Source: an uncultured Blautia sp.
Lineage (GTDB): Bacteria > Bacillota > Clostridia > Lachnospirales > Lachnospiraceae
Length of the DNA: 6,401 bases
Assembly: GCA_900551465.1 (NCBI GenBank)
Contig: URWL01000122.1
Coordinates: 1-6,401, forward strand
Reading direction: 5' to 3'
Under the pieces are notes generated by a model. That model made no database searches. It worked only from the letters and a program-made list of their open reading frames with translations, and was not told the origin of the DNA. Numbering within the stretch: the first letter of the stretch is position 1; every line of letters begins with the position of its first letter. Below, piece by piece: positions 1 to 6,401 of the stretch. The translations under genes were made by a program, and so were the position numbers.

Positions 1-1472
1 ATTATGATATGGATACCGTAAAGGATTTGAGTGGATTTGACAGAAGGCTGGTATGTGTGCCGAAATTCTGCCCAAGGGAATGTCCGGGCAGACAGATGTG
101 CCGCTATCAGAGGTATCTGGAAGAAGCCAAGAAACAGGATGTATTTATTTTAATCTGCAATCACAACTATTTACTGGCAGATGCGTATCATAGAGCAGAA
201 GGATATAAGCCTTTATTGTCCGATTATCGTACATTGATTGTAGACGAAGCCCATAAGCTGCCAGAAGCGGCAAAGCAGATGTTTGGGAAAAATCTGTGTA
301 TGGATGATATCCGGGAAATGGCGTATTATCTGGAACGGGAACATCAGAAAGAAGAGGCAAGAATCCTTCGGACAGTAATGGGGGAGGCATTGCGTGTTGT
401 TGGAGCAGAACAACGGATTGGAAAAGGAATCCGGGAAACATTCCGTAATACAACCGATAGTGTGGTTTCGCTGTGGGAAGGCGTAGAGATGCTGGAATTT
501 CTTTTAGAAAAAGTAGAGCGAAGTGTTCCAAAGTGGATACGGAACCGGCTGGAAGAAGCAAAGGATGTGCTGGAGTGTTTTTGCAGCAGCGATGAGAAAT
601 ATGTCCGTTATCTCTGCTTGGATAAAGAGCAGCTTCCCGTTTTGTGTGCGGCCAGCCGGGAAATCCCAGAACTGCTTCGGAAGATGTTGTGGGATCGGGA
701 AGAAGGAGTGTCAGCGATCTTGACCAGCGGAACACTAAAGGCAGGAGCAGACTTTTTGCGCACCCGGCAGGTCACCGGGCTGGAAGCAAGGACAGGGGTG
801 CAGGAATATGTTGCAGAGTCCCCATTTTCTTATGAAAAGAACTGTCTGTTATACTTGCCAAAGACGCTGGAACATTGCAGGAGGGGAAGCCGGGAAGAGG
901 CAGTGATGATAGCAAACCATATCCATTCCCTGATCTGTTCCACTTACGGGCATACGTTGGTGCTGTTTACTTCTTACACATTGATGGGAAGTGTGTACCA
1001 GATTTTAAGAGACAGTCTGCCTTTTCCCATGGTGGAAGTATGGAGACATTCCCAGGAGGAAATCCTGCGGTTTAAGACCATGGAAAACGGAGTGCTGTTC
1101 GCAGCCGGCTCCTGCTGGGAAGGGGTGGACTTTCCGGGGGATATGGTATCTTCGCTGATTATCGTGAAACTGCCTTTTGCAGTACCGGATCCTATCAGCG
1201 AAGCAGAGAAGGAAACATATGATTCTTTAGAATCATATATCCAGTCCATCATTGTGCCGGATATGCAGAAGAAACTACGGCAAGGGTTTGGACGTGCCAT
1301 CCGGACAGAAACCGATACCTGTGTAGTGTCTATCTTAGATATTCGGGCAGTGAAAGGCGGAAAGTATCATGAAGATGTGATGTGTGCCCTTCCACCTTGC
1401 CAGATGGCAGAAGAATTGAGAGAGGTGCAGGATTTTATCCGCAGCCGGAAAGGCGTGGAATATTATTTGTAA
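1..1472 (+). CDS. DinG/XPD-like ATP-dependent DNA helicase, C-terminal part (5' end outside window)
   Basis: This is a superfamily 2 helicase of the DinG/Rad3/XPD type, expected to unwind DNA 5'-3' using ATP. The frame is open to the window edge. The first ATG in view (position 9) is probably internal, because the Walker A motif that must precede the DEAH box is absent. Numbering from that ATG: cysteines C16, C21, C25 and C31 resemble the Fe-S cluster ligands of this family; the Walker B DEAH box is at 79-82; ILTSGTL at 237-243 is motif III-like; SPF at 271-273 and LVLFTSY at 317-323 follow; WEGVDFPG at 370-377 is motif V; QGFGRAIR at 425-432 is motif VI. The C-terminus looks natural, ending about 55 residues after motif VI, so the gene does not appear interrupted by the downstream cluster. 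It may be a chromosomal repair helicase or part of a larger mobile element; the missing N-terminus, which in some clostridial relatives carries a nuclease domain, would help decide. The family call is secure; the cellular role is not. Confidence 0.9.
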   Translation, partial: YDMDTVKDLSGFDRRLVCVPKFCPRECPGRQMCRYQRYLEEAKKQDVFILICNHNYLLADAYHRAEGYKPLLSDYRTLIVDEAHKLPEAAKQMFGKNLCMDDIREMAYYLEREHQKEEARILRTVMGEALRVVGAEQRIGKGIRETFRNTTDSVVSLWEGVEMLEFLLEKVERSVPKWIRNRLEEAKDVLECFCSSDEKYVRYLCLDKEQLPVLCAASREIPELLRKMLWDREEGVSAILTSGTLKAGADFLRTRQVTGLEARTGVQEYVAESPFSYEKNCLLYLPKTLEHCRRGSREEAVMIANHIHSLICSTYGHTLVLFTSYTLMGSVYQILRDSLPFPMVEVWRHSQEEILRFKTMENGVLFAAGSCWEGVDFPGDMVSSLIIVKLPFAVPDPISEAEKETYDSLESYIQSIIVPDMQKKLRQGFGRAIRTETDTCVVSILDIRAVKGGKYHEDVMCALPPCQMAEELREVQDFIRSRKGVEYYL

Positions 1473-1610
1473 CAGAGAAAATCCCCTTTCCAGCCTTGTT
1501 GCTTGTGCTTCATTTTCGGACATTTTTACAGGAAAAGTTTAGTACAGTTTTTGAGAAGGTTTTGGAGGGATTGTTGGTATTGATGAATAGCTATTTTGGC
1601 ATGAAGTGGA

Positions 1611-1623
1611 TATACTGTGTATA
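1611..1623. repeat. 13-base palindrome upstream of the first recombinase gene
   Basis: TATAC and GTATA form a perfect 5-base inverted repeat around a TGT spacer, 27 bases before the chosen start of the first recombinase. Its left half contains TATACT, which resembles a -10 box, but no good -35 lies at the right distance. It could be an operator, a recombinase half-site pair or chance in AT-rich DNA. The repeat is seen directly; its function is a guess. Confidence 0.3.
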
Positions 1624-1640
1624 GCGTTAGAGGAAAGGAC

Positions 1641-1645
1641 GGTGA
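1641..1645 (+). promoter_or_regulatory. Ribosome binding site setting the start of the first recombinase
   Basis: GGTGA sits 5 bases before the ATG at 1651, with a second purine run AGGAAAGG at 1631-1638. Two in-frame GTG codons lie further upstream: 1642 overlaps this site, and 1606 has no purine-rich site at the right distance. The ATG at 1651 is therefore preferred, and it gives a length close to that of Tn554 TnpA. Confidence 0.55.
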
Positions 1646-1650
1646 GCAAA

Positions 1651-2766
1651 ATGGCACGATATGTAGTGGAACATATCCGGGAAGGGAAAAAGGAATATTT
1701 CTTGATCCGGGATCACCAGAGCTGGCAGATGGTGCTGCTCCCGTCAAAATATCTGACGCATTTGATCAGAGCAAACCGTTCCCCGAATACTGTTGGCCGA
1801 AGGGCAAAATCCATTCGGTTTTATTTGGAATATCTGAATGAAACAGAATTGGAACTGTCCCAGGTGGCGGAACAGGAATTCCAGGAACAATATGAACATT
1901 ATGTGGGATTTCTCCACTGGCTGAAAGCCGGAAATCATTTGAATGACAAGAAAGAGAAACTGCCAAGCAATAAAACCTGTAATGCGTATTTAAAAGACGT
2001 GTTCAGGTTTTTCTGCTTTTTAGAACTGGAAGCAGATATGGAAAGACTGAAAGTGTTATATTATGACAGCTTTACCACCCATGATTCTATCGGCGTGAAA
2101 AGGAAACTGCGGTTCCGGTCATTTAATGGATATCTGAAAGAGGAAGAACGAAATGTCCGTCCGGCAGAGCATCATGAGATTTTAGAACTTTTGAAGCAGT
2201 GTACCAATTGCAGGGATCAGCTTCTTATCATGCTGCTGGCAGAGACAGGATACCGGATCGGTGAGATTCTTGGGGTGGATTATACCAGGGATATTGATTA
2301 TGAGCGACATACTATCCGGGTATTTTTCCGGGATGACAATGAGAACAGGGCAAGGGCAAAGAATGCCGCCTACAGAAAAGCTAAGGTTAGTGATGCCACC
2401 TTTCAGTTTTTACTGTTTTATCTGTCAAAATACCGGGAACTTCTGCAGCATCAGCAGATGTTGTTTATAAACATCGAAGGGGAGACGAAAGGGAAAGCAT
2501 TGCAGGTGGATGCGGTCTACCGAATGTTGGAACGGATGGAGAAAAAAACGGGTATCCATACGACACCCCATATGCTGCGGAGATATTTCGGGAATATGAG
2601 ACGGGATGCCGGATGGCCGCTGGAAATGATCAGTGAAGCGTATGGACATAAACACACCGACACGACCATTAAATATCTGAATATTGTAGATGACCAGCTT
2701 ATGGAGGCCAGCGACCAATATTATGCCAAACATTCCGTACTTTATGATGTGGAGAAACTCCTGTAG
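1651..2766 (+). CDS. Tyrosine recombinase, Tn554 TnpA-like (recombinase 1)
   Basis: This 371-aa tyrosine recombinase resembles TnpA of Tn554 (about 361 aa), which helps cut and rejoin element ends through a covalent phosphotyrosine intermediate. An N-terminal helical core-binding domain covers roughly residues 40-145, including a stretch starting SPNTVGRRAKSIRFYLEYL. The catalytic domain follows: R202 in ETGYRIGEI, K237 as the likely hairpin lysine, H307 and R310 in PHMLRR, H333 in the YGHKH motif, and the nucleophile Y342 nine residues later. The full active-site set is present, so the enzyme is probably active. The ATG at 1651 was chosen over GTG at 1642 or 1606 because of GGTGA five bases upstream. 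It is the first gene of the cluster, and its stop codon lies inside the next gene's ribosome binding site region. The TnpA-like label rests on length, position and motif style; general XerC/D-like alternatives cannot be excluded without an alignment. Confidence 0.88.
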   Translation: MARYVVEHIREGKKEYFLIRDHQSWQMVLLPSKYLTHLIRANRSPNTVGRRAKSIRFYLEYLNETELELSQVAEQEFQEQYEHYVGFLHWLKAGNHLNDKKEKLPSNKTCNAYLKDVFRFFCFLELEADMERLKVLYYDSFTTHDSIGVKRKLRFRSFNGYLKEEERNVRPAEHHEILELLKQCTNCRDQLLIMLLAETGYRIGEILGVDYTRDIDYERHTIRVFFRDDNENRARAKNAAYRKAKVSDATFQFLLFYLSKYRELLQHQQMLFINIEGETKGKALQVDAVYRMLERMEKKTGIHTTPHMLRRYFGNMRRDAGWPLEMISEAYGHKHTDTTIKYLNIVDDQLMEASDQYYAKHSVLYDVEKLL

Positions 2767-2773
2767 GAGGTGA
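2765..2773 (+). promoter_or_regulatory. Strong Shine-Dalgarno overlapping the preceding stop codon
   Basis: AGGAGGTGA is a full match to the anti-Shine-Dalgarno sequence. It starts inside the TAG stop of recombinase 1 and ends 5 bases before the ATG at 2779. It fixes the start of recombinase 2 at that ATG rather than at the in-frame GTG at 2770, which lies within the site itself. Ribosomes finishing the first gene end on top of this site, which favours coupled translation. Confidence 0.85.
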
Positions 2774-2778
2774 AGAAC

Positions 2779-4524
2779 ATGCCCGCTTATCAATTATATG
2801 TATATGAAGAGCAGGAAAAGCGGGAGGCACTGGAACAAAAAATCTGTGAGCAGGTGGATGCCTGTACCGAGGTAAACGGAGTCATACGAAACCGGGTAAA
2901 GAAGTTCCTGATAGAAGAGGGAGTTACTGATATTTCGGAGATGAATGCTGCCCTGAGAGTCCGATATGAAGGATATCTGGAAAGAAACGAAACCGTTTAT
3001 GTACCGATTACCTGTCTTCGGGGATTTGACAGAATCCTCATCCATTGGATGAAGGAAGAACTAAAAACGCTGGCAGGACAGAGGAAATATACGACGGAGT
3101 ATCGTGATCAGTGGTTGTGCTTAACCCATTATCCGGAGGTAGAAGTTGCAGAATCCTTTCTGATGAGTAAAGGTGGAATGGAACTGGTATGGAATTTTAC
3201 TCTGGAGTGTCCGAAAAAGTTGAAAATGCAGATTTTTACGGTATTGAAAGAGGTGATCCATACCTATGAAGGCTGGACACGAAAAGAGAAATTGCTGGCA
3301 CTGCAAAGATTATATCAATTTTGTGTAGTGAATCAAGTGTCTGACATTGAAACCATGACGCTGGAGGAAGAACAGAAGTTTGCTTTGAAACTCTCGGAAG
3401 ATTTGGGTGAAAAAAAGAAAAATGCTGTGTTTGGTATTTTGCGGATGAGCAGAAAAATTCTGTTTTTACAGGCTCCGGGAATCAATTGGAATGCGAATGT
3501 GTGGTTTTTAGAACGCTTCCATTTTTCTAAAGAACGGATAAACCCCAGCAAACCTGTAGAGCTGGTGTCTTTTAAAGAAGTGACAAATTTGGAGAATCAA
3601 AAGATTTTGCAAAAATATTTGCGGTATCTGTTTGGAATCACAGATTTATGTATCAGTACCATCCGAATCAAGCTACTGGAACTTCGTACATTTCTGGTAT
3701 ATTTTAATGGAGAAGAAAAGCCAATCTATGAAGTGGAGGCAGAGAAAATTCAGAGATATCTGGAATCTATTCAAAGACAGAATACTCGTGAAAAAACAGC
3801 AAATGGAAGAATTTTTATGATCCTGCAGTTTTACAACTTCCTCGTAGTAAAAAGATATCTAAAAAAGATTCCCTTCCGGTATGAATATTATCTTCAGAAA
3901 GAAGTGCATGTCCACAATGACCGCAGCGTACCAGAAGGAGTATATACGGAAATTTTGTCTAAGCTGGCAGAATTCCCAGAACATCTTCGACTGATGTTCC
4001 TTCATCTATGGTGTACCGGAATCAGGGGAAGCGAAGTGTGTACCCTGACAGGTGATGGTTATGAAGAAAAGGATGGAGATTACTGGCTGAAGGTCTATCA
4101 GGTAAAAATGAAAACGTATAAGCGGATTCCCATTCCGGAAGCATTGTACAAACTGGTACAGGTGTATAAAAAGAAATATCAGATTGGACCGGAAGAATAT
4201 CTGTTCCAGAATCAGACAGGAGGCGCTTTCCGTCATGGAACCTTCCGGTATCAGATGCTGAAATACTGTGAGAAATATCAGATTGCAAACGGGGAATATA
4301 TTTTCAAATCCCATGATTACCGCCATAATCTGGCTACGCTGTATTATGATAGCGGAATTTCCCTCCAGGCAGTGCGGGATTATCTGGGGCATGAATATGA
4401 AGAAATGACCAGACAGTATGTGGACTATATGCCGAAGAAACTGGAAAAAGCCAGTGAAGCATACTTCCAGGAAGAAACCCACAGCTTTGCGGCGGAACTG
4501 ATGAAAGGAGAGTTCCATGGATGA
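2779..4524 (+). CDS. Large tyrosine recombinase, Tn554 TnpB-like position (recombinase 2)
   Basis: This is a 581-aa tyrosine recombinase with a long N-terminal part and a C-terminal catalytic domain. Catalytic residues, counted from the ATG at 2779, are R416 in TGIRGSEV, K445 as the likely hairpin lysine in KMKTYKR, H512 and R515 in SHDYRH, H538 in LGHEYE and the nucleophile Y547 nine residues later. The set is complete. The N-terminal region looks like several helical core-binding-like units, roughly at 30-97, 163-233 and 269-363; the last is the canonical position just before the catalytic domain. I see no zinc motif, signal peptide or membrane segment. Its length and second place in the operon fit Tn554 TnpB (about 630 aa), but the orthology is inferred. 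A perfect ribosome binding site overlaps the previous stop, and the 3' end overlaps recombinase 3 by 8 bases. Presumably it works with the other two recombinases on the element ends, possibly each on a different strand or site. Confidence 0.87.
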   Translation: MPAYQLYVYEEQEKREALEQKICEQVDACTEVNGVIRNRVKKFLIEEGVTDISEMNAALRVRYEGYLERNETVYVPITCLRGFDRILIHWMKEELKTLAGQRKYTTEYRDQWLCLTHYPEVEVAESFLMSKGGMELVWNFTLECPKKLKMQIFTVLKEVIHTYEGWTRKEKLLALQRLYQFCVVNQVSDIETMTLEEEQKFALKLSEDLGEKKKNAVFGILRMSRKILFLQAPGINWNANVWFLERFHFSKERINPSKPVELVSFKEVTNLENQKILQKYLRYLFGITDLCISTIRIKLLELRTFLVYFNGEEKPIYEVEAEKIQRYLESIQRQNTREKTANGRIFMILQFYNFLVVKRYLKKIPFRYEYYLQKEVHVHNDRSVPEGVYTEILSKLAEFPEHLRLMFLHLWCTGIRGSEVCTLTGDGYEEKDGDYWLKVYQVKMKTYKRIPIPEALYKLVQVYKKKYQIGPEEYLFQNQTGGAFRHGTFRYQMLKYCEKYQIANGEYIFKSHDYRHNLATLYYDSGISLQAVRDYLGHEYEEMTRQYVDYMPKKLEKASEAYFQEETHSFAAELMKGEFHG

Positions 4525-6013
4525 AAAAGTATATCTAACAGATTTGAACTGCTATGCAAGAGCAGATGAGAAACAGAAAAAGAATGTAAAGAAATCCCAT
4601 TGTTTTGATTTAGGACTGCTTCCAACAAAAGGACTTCAAAAAGAATTCCGTTCATTTATTGAGGAACGAAGTCAACAATGTGCTTTGACAACGATGATAC
4701 AAGAACGAGCGACCTATCAGAGATTTTGTATGGTGTTGAAGGATAAGCATATCTGGGTAGAGAGTTTACAGGAACTTGAATGGGAGCAATGGCTGTTAAA
4801 AATCCGGAGCTGGCTTCTGGAACATGGACAGAAACTGACAGTACCGGGAGTCAGCGTATATGGGAAAGAAAAGACATTGCCATCGAGCCTCATCACGTAT
4901 GTGCGTAAGGCATATCAATTTACAGAAGAGGAAGAGGAACAGGATGAAATTGAAAAAGATATCTGGACATTAGAGAATCTGGACATTCCTTATAAAAAGA
5001 ACCTGATTAAAAACTATCAGACTTTGAATTTTACAACGATTATTCAAACGGATTTGCGGGAAGAAACGAAAAAAGCAGTTTATGAGCATTTACATCATGA
5101 AGCGATTACAACGATCAGCAAAGAAATGACAGCCATCCGGAGGTTATCCAAATATTTGAAAGAAAAATATCCCGACATTCATTCCGCAGAAGAATTGGAT
5201 CGGGAACTGTTGGAAGAATATCTGACATACCTTGCAACAGAAGCAGAGGGCGTGAACAATTACCGCATGGATCTGACAAGACTCCGAGGGATATTGGAAA
5301 CCATTGGGAAGTTATATGGATATTCGCATCTGGAAAGTTTATTCCTGACCAGTGACCTCCCCAAACAAGTGCAGCCTAAATTGAAATCTTATTCAGACAG
5401 TGAGCTGATTCGTTTTAATGCAGCACTTGCAGAACTGGATGATCAGATTGAGCGATTGATGATTATTCACCAGATGTTGGGGACAAGAATCTCCGATACG
5501 TTAACTCTTCAGAGGGACTGCTTGTATCGCCAGAATGGGCATCCCATGATTCAGATCAGGCAGATGAAAACAAATACATTTGTGAAACCCATCAGTTCAG
5601 AATTGGAACTGTTGATTGAAAAAGCAATTGAATACACTGAGAAAAGGTATGGAGATACGATTTACATTTTTGTAGATGAGAAAAATACCCGGAAACCTTT
5701 GCAGTATAATACCGTTCAAAATAGAGTGATGGATATTATTCAGAAAAAAGACCTGCGGGATAATAACGGCGAATTATTTGGCTTTGGAACGCATATGTTC
5801 CGCCATGTATATGGCATCCGACTAACTGAGATGCATCTGGATGATTGGACCATTGCAAAACTACTTGGGCATACATCGGTAAAGAATGTGAAATTTTATC
5901 GAAAGATGAGTCTTCAGATCATCGCAGATGAAACAAGAGAAATCAGAGCAGAGATGAGCCGGATGATCCGGGCGAACCTGGCAGGATGGGGGAAAGAGTA
6001 TGAGCAAATATGA
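4517..6013 (+). CDS. Third tyrosine recombinase of the cluster (recombinase 3)
   Basis: This is a 498-aa tyrosine recombinase. Catalytic residues are R324 in LGTRISDTL, K351 in QMKTNTF as the likely hairpin lysine, H426 and R429 in THMFRH, H452 in LGHTSVKN and the nucleophile Y461 nine residues later, so it should be active. About residues 180-275 form a classic core-binding domain (ITTISKEMTAIRRLSKYL begins within it), and about 40-136 looks like a second, divergent copy. The start is set by AAAGGAG at 4504-4510, six bases before the ATG, inside the end of recombinase 2; the 8-base overlap implies translational coupling. Its last 14 bases overlap the TnpC-like gene. Classic Tn554 has only two recombinases, so either this or recombinase 2 is the additional member, and sequence reading alone cannot say which is closer to TnpB. 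By eye it is more AT-rich than the helicase gene. Confidence 0.87.
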   Translation: MDEKVYLTDLNCYARADEKQKKNVKKSHCFDLGLLPTKGLQKEFRSFIEERSQQCALTTMIQERATYQRFCMVLKDKHIWVESLQELEWEQWLLKIRSWLLEHGQKLTVPGVSVYGKEKTLPSSLITYVRKAYQFTEEEEEQDEIEKDIWTLENLDIPYKKNLIKNYQTLNFTTIIQTDLREETKKAVYEHLHHEAITTISKEMTAIRRLSKYLKEKYPDIHSAEELDRELLEEYLTYLATEAEGVNNYRMDLTRLRGILETIGKLYGYSHLESLFLTSDLPKQVQPKLKSYSDSELIRFNAALAELDDQIERLMIIHQMLGTRISDTLTLQRDCLYRQNGHPMIQIRQMKTNTFVKPISSELELLIEKAIEYTEKRYGDTIYIFVDEKNTRKPLQYNTVQNRVMDIIQKKDLRDNNGELFGFGTHMFRHVYGIRLTEMHLDDWTIAKLLGHTSVKNVKFYRKMSLQIIADETREIRAEMSRMIRANLAGWGKEYEQI

Positions 6014-6383
6014 CAAAATGCTGGAGATAAATCATAAACAGAGTGTGGAGAAAATCCAGAGGGCAAAACTGGCAATCCAGGAGATGGTTGAAGAAGAGGA
6101 AAAAGTGACAGTTCCCAAGCTGATACAAAAGACCGGATTATCCAGAGGCTTCTTTTATAAGAACCAGGAAGTGCGAAAGGCAGTAGATCGTGCCTTACAG
6201 CTACAAGCAGGTATGGTAGATAAAAGAAGAAAGATTTTAGATATGGCGATGGACAGCCGTATCCTGCAATTAGAACAACAAGTAGCAAAACTAAAAAGAG
6301 AGAACGAGACGTTACGGAAAGAAAATGAAACAATGCGGAAAGCATTGAATAAAAGAGATTTGAATTTGATCAAGAATTTTTAA
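6000..6383 (+). CDS. Tn554 TnpC-like accessory protein (HTH plus leucine zipper; DUF6262-type)
   Basis: This is a small basic protein of 127 aa, almost the same length as Tn554 TnpC (about 125 aa) and in the same place at the end of the recombinase operon. Residues about 36-63 (VTVPKLIQKTGLSRGFFYKN) look like a helix-turn-helix that would bind DNA. Residues 85-120 form a charged coiled coil with L91, L98, L105 and M112 every seven residues, and V95, N102, N109 and L116 at the alternate core positions, a pattern typical of a parallel leucine zipper. In Tn554, TnpC is known to aid transposition efficiency and orientation but not to be strictly required. Here it probably binds near the element ends or contacts the recombinases. 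The start overlaps recombinase 3 by 14 bases, with GGGGGA at 5988-5993 as a modest ribosome binding site. The DUF6262 assignment is from memory of the family pattern, not a search. Confidence 0.8.
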   Translation: MSKYDKMLEINHKQSVEKIQRAKLAIQEMVEEEEKVTVPKLIQKTGLSRGFFYKNQEVRKAVDRALQLQAGMVDKRRKILDMAMDSRILQLEQQVAKLKRENETLRKENETMRKALNKRDLNLIKNF

Positions 6384-6401
6384 TGAAGAAGAAAATAATC
6401 A
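6383..6401 (+). CDS. Possible start of a fifth coupled gene, cut by the window edge
   Basis: An ATG overlaps the TnpC-like stop as TAATG, and the next codons read MKKKII before the sequence ends. A one-base stop/start overlap is common for coupled genes, and the rest of the cluster is packed in the same way. There is no clear Shine-Dalgarno upstream, so translation would depend on ribosomes arriving from the TnpC-like gene. Six codons are too few to identify a product or to be sure it is a gene. Confidence 0.3.

Noticed and set aside
145..735. 196-aa open frame on the minus strand
   Set aside because: It lies wholly within the helicase gene, whose motifs are clear in the plus frame. The translation is rich in leucine, proline and serine without any domain, typical of an antisense shadow.
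1473..1545. Intrinsic terminator after the helicase gene
   Set aside because: T-rich runs occur (for example near 1523 and 1548), but I found no stable GC-rich stem directly before any of them.
1570..1585. Two ATTG-TG copies spaced 9 bases apart
   Set aside because: Seven-base imperfect direct repeats in AT-rich DNA are expected by chance, and no further copies extend the series.
1382..1624. 80-aa plus-strand frame bridging the helicase end and the gap
   Set aside because: Its first third overlaps the helicase coding sequence out of frame, it has no ribosome binding site at its ATG and no recognisable domain. Only its last 13 codons are discussed, as a possible leader.
1596..1625. Promoter candidate TTGGCA with TATAGC 18 bases later
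   Set aside because: The -10 half matches only four of six positions, and transcription would start at the ribosome binding site, leaving almost no leader. No other -35/-10 pair in the gap fits better, so no promoter is annotated.
4006..4518. 170-aa open frame on the minus strand with many hydrophobic residues
   Set aside because: It is antisense to the catalytic domain of recombinase 2. The hydrophobic look comes from reading charged A-rich codons backwards, and there is no ribosome binding site or recognisable family.
5914..6345. 143-aa open frame on the minus strand that could pass for a membrane protein
   Set aside because: It is antisense to the end of recombinase 3 and the TnpC-like gene, both well supported by motifs and coupled starts.
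1..6401. CRISPR array, tRNA or rRNA genes
   Set aside because: No regularly spaced repeats, cloverleaf-like segments or rRNA-like stretches are visible; coding genes fill nearly all of the window.

Overview
The window looks like DNA from a low-to-mid-GC Firmicute, probably a gut Clostridium/Lachnospiraceae-type bacterium. The basis is strong GGAGG-type ribosome binding sites, frequent AGA, CGG, GGA and GAA codons, and a Tn554-like recombinase cluster. This assignment rests on style, not on a marker gene. Every gene I can support lies on the + strand.

Region 1 (1-1472) is the C-terminal part of a DinG/XPD-like superfamily 2 DNA helicase. Its start and ATP-binding Walker A motif lie upstream of the window. 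The cysteine cluster, DEAH box and C-terminal helicase motifs are intact, and the gene ends at a normal stop. Region 2 (1473-1650) is a 178-base gap without a convincing gene. It holds a small palindrome, a possible 13-codon mini-ORF and the ribosome binding site of the next gene. If the recombinase cluster is a mobile element, its left end probably lies in or near this gap.

Region 3 (1651-6383) is a tightly packed four-gene module: three different tyrosine recombinases (371, 581 and 498 aa), each with a full R-K-HxxR-H-Y catalytic set, and a 127-aa HTH plus coiled-coil protein of the Tn554 TnpC type. The second gene's ribosome binding site overlaps the first gene's stop. The second and third genes overlap by 8 bases, and the third and fourth by 14. 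The four genes are therefore almost certainly one transcript with coupled translation. A further start codon (TAATG at 6381-6385) overlaps the TnpC-like stop and may open a fifth gene cut off by the window edge.

By analogy with Tn554, where TnpA and TnpB are tyrosine recombinases and TnpC is an accessory protein, the module probably excises and inserts a transposon-like element at a preferred site. The layout differs from classic Tn554 by one extra large recombinase, and from recombinase-in-trio (RIT) elements by having a TnpC-type partner. No cargo gene, right end or attachment-site duplication is visible.
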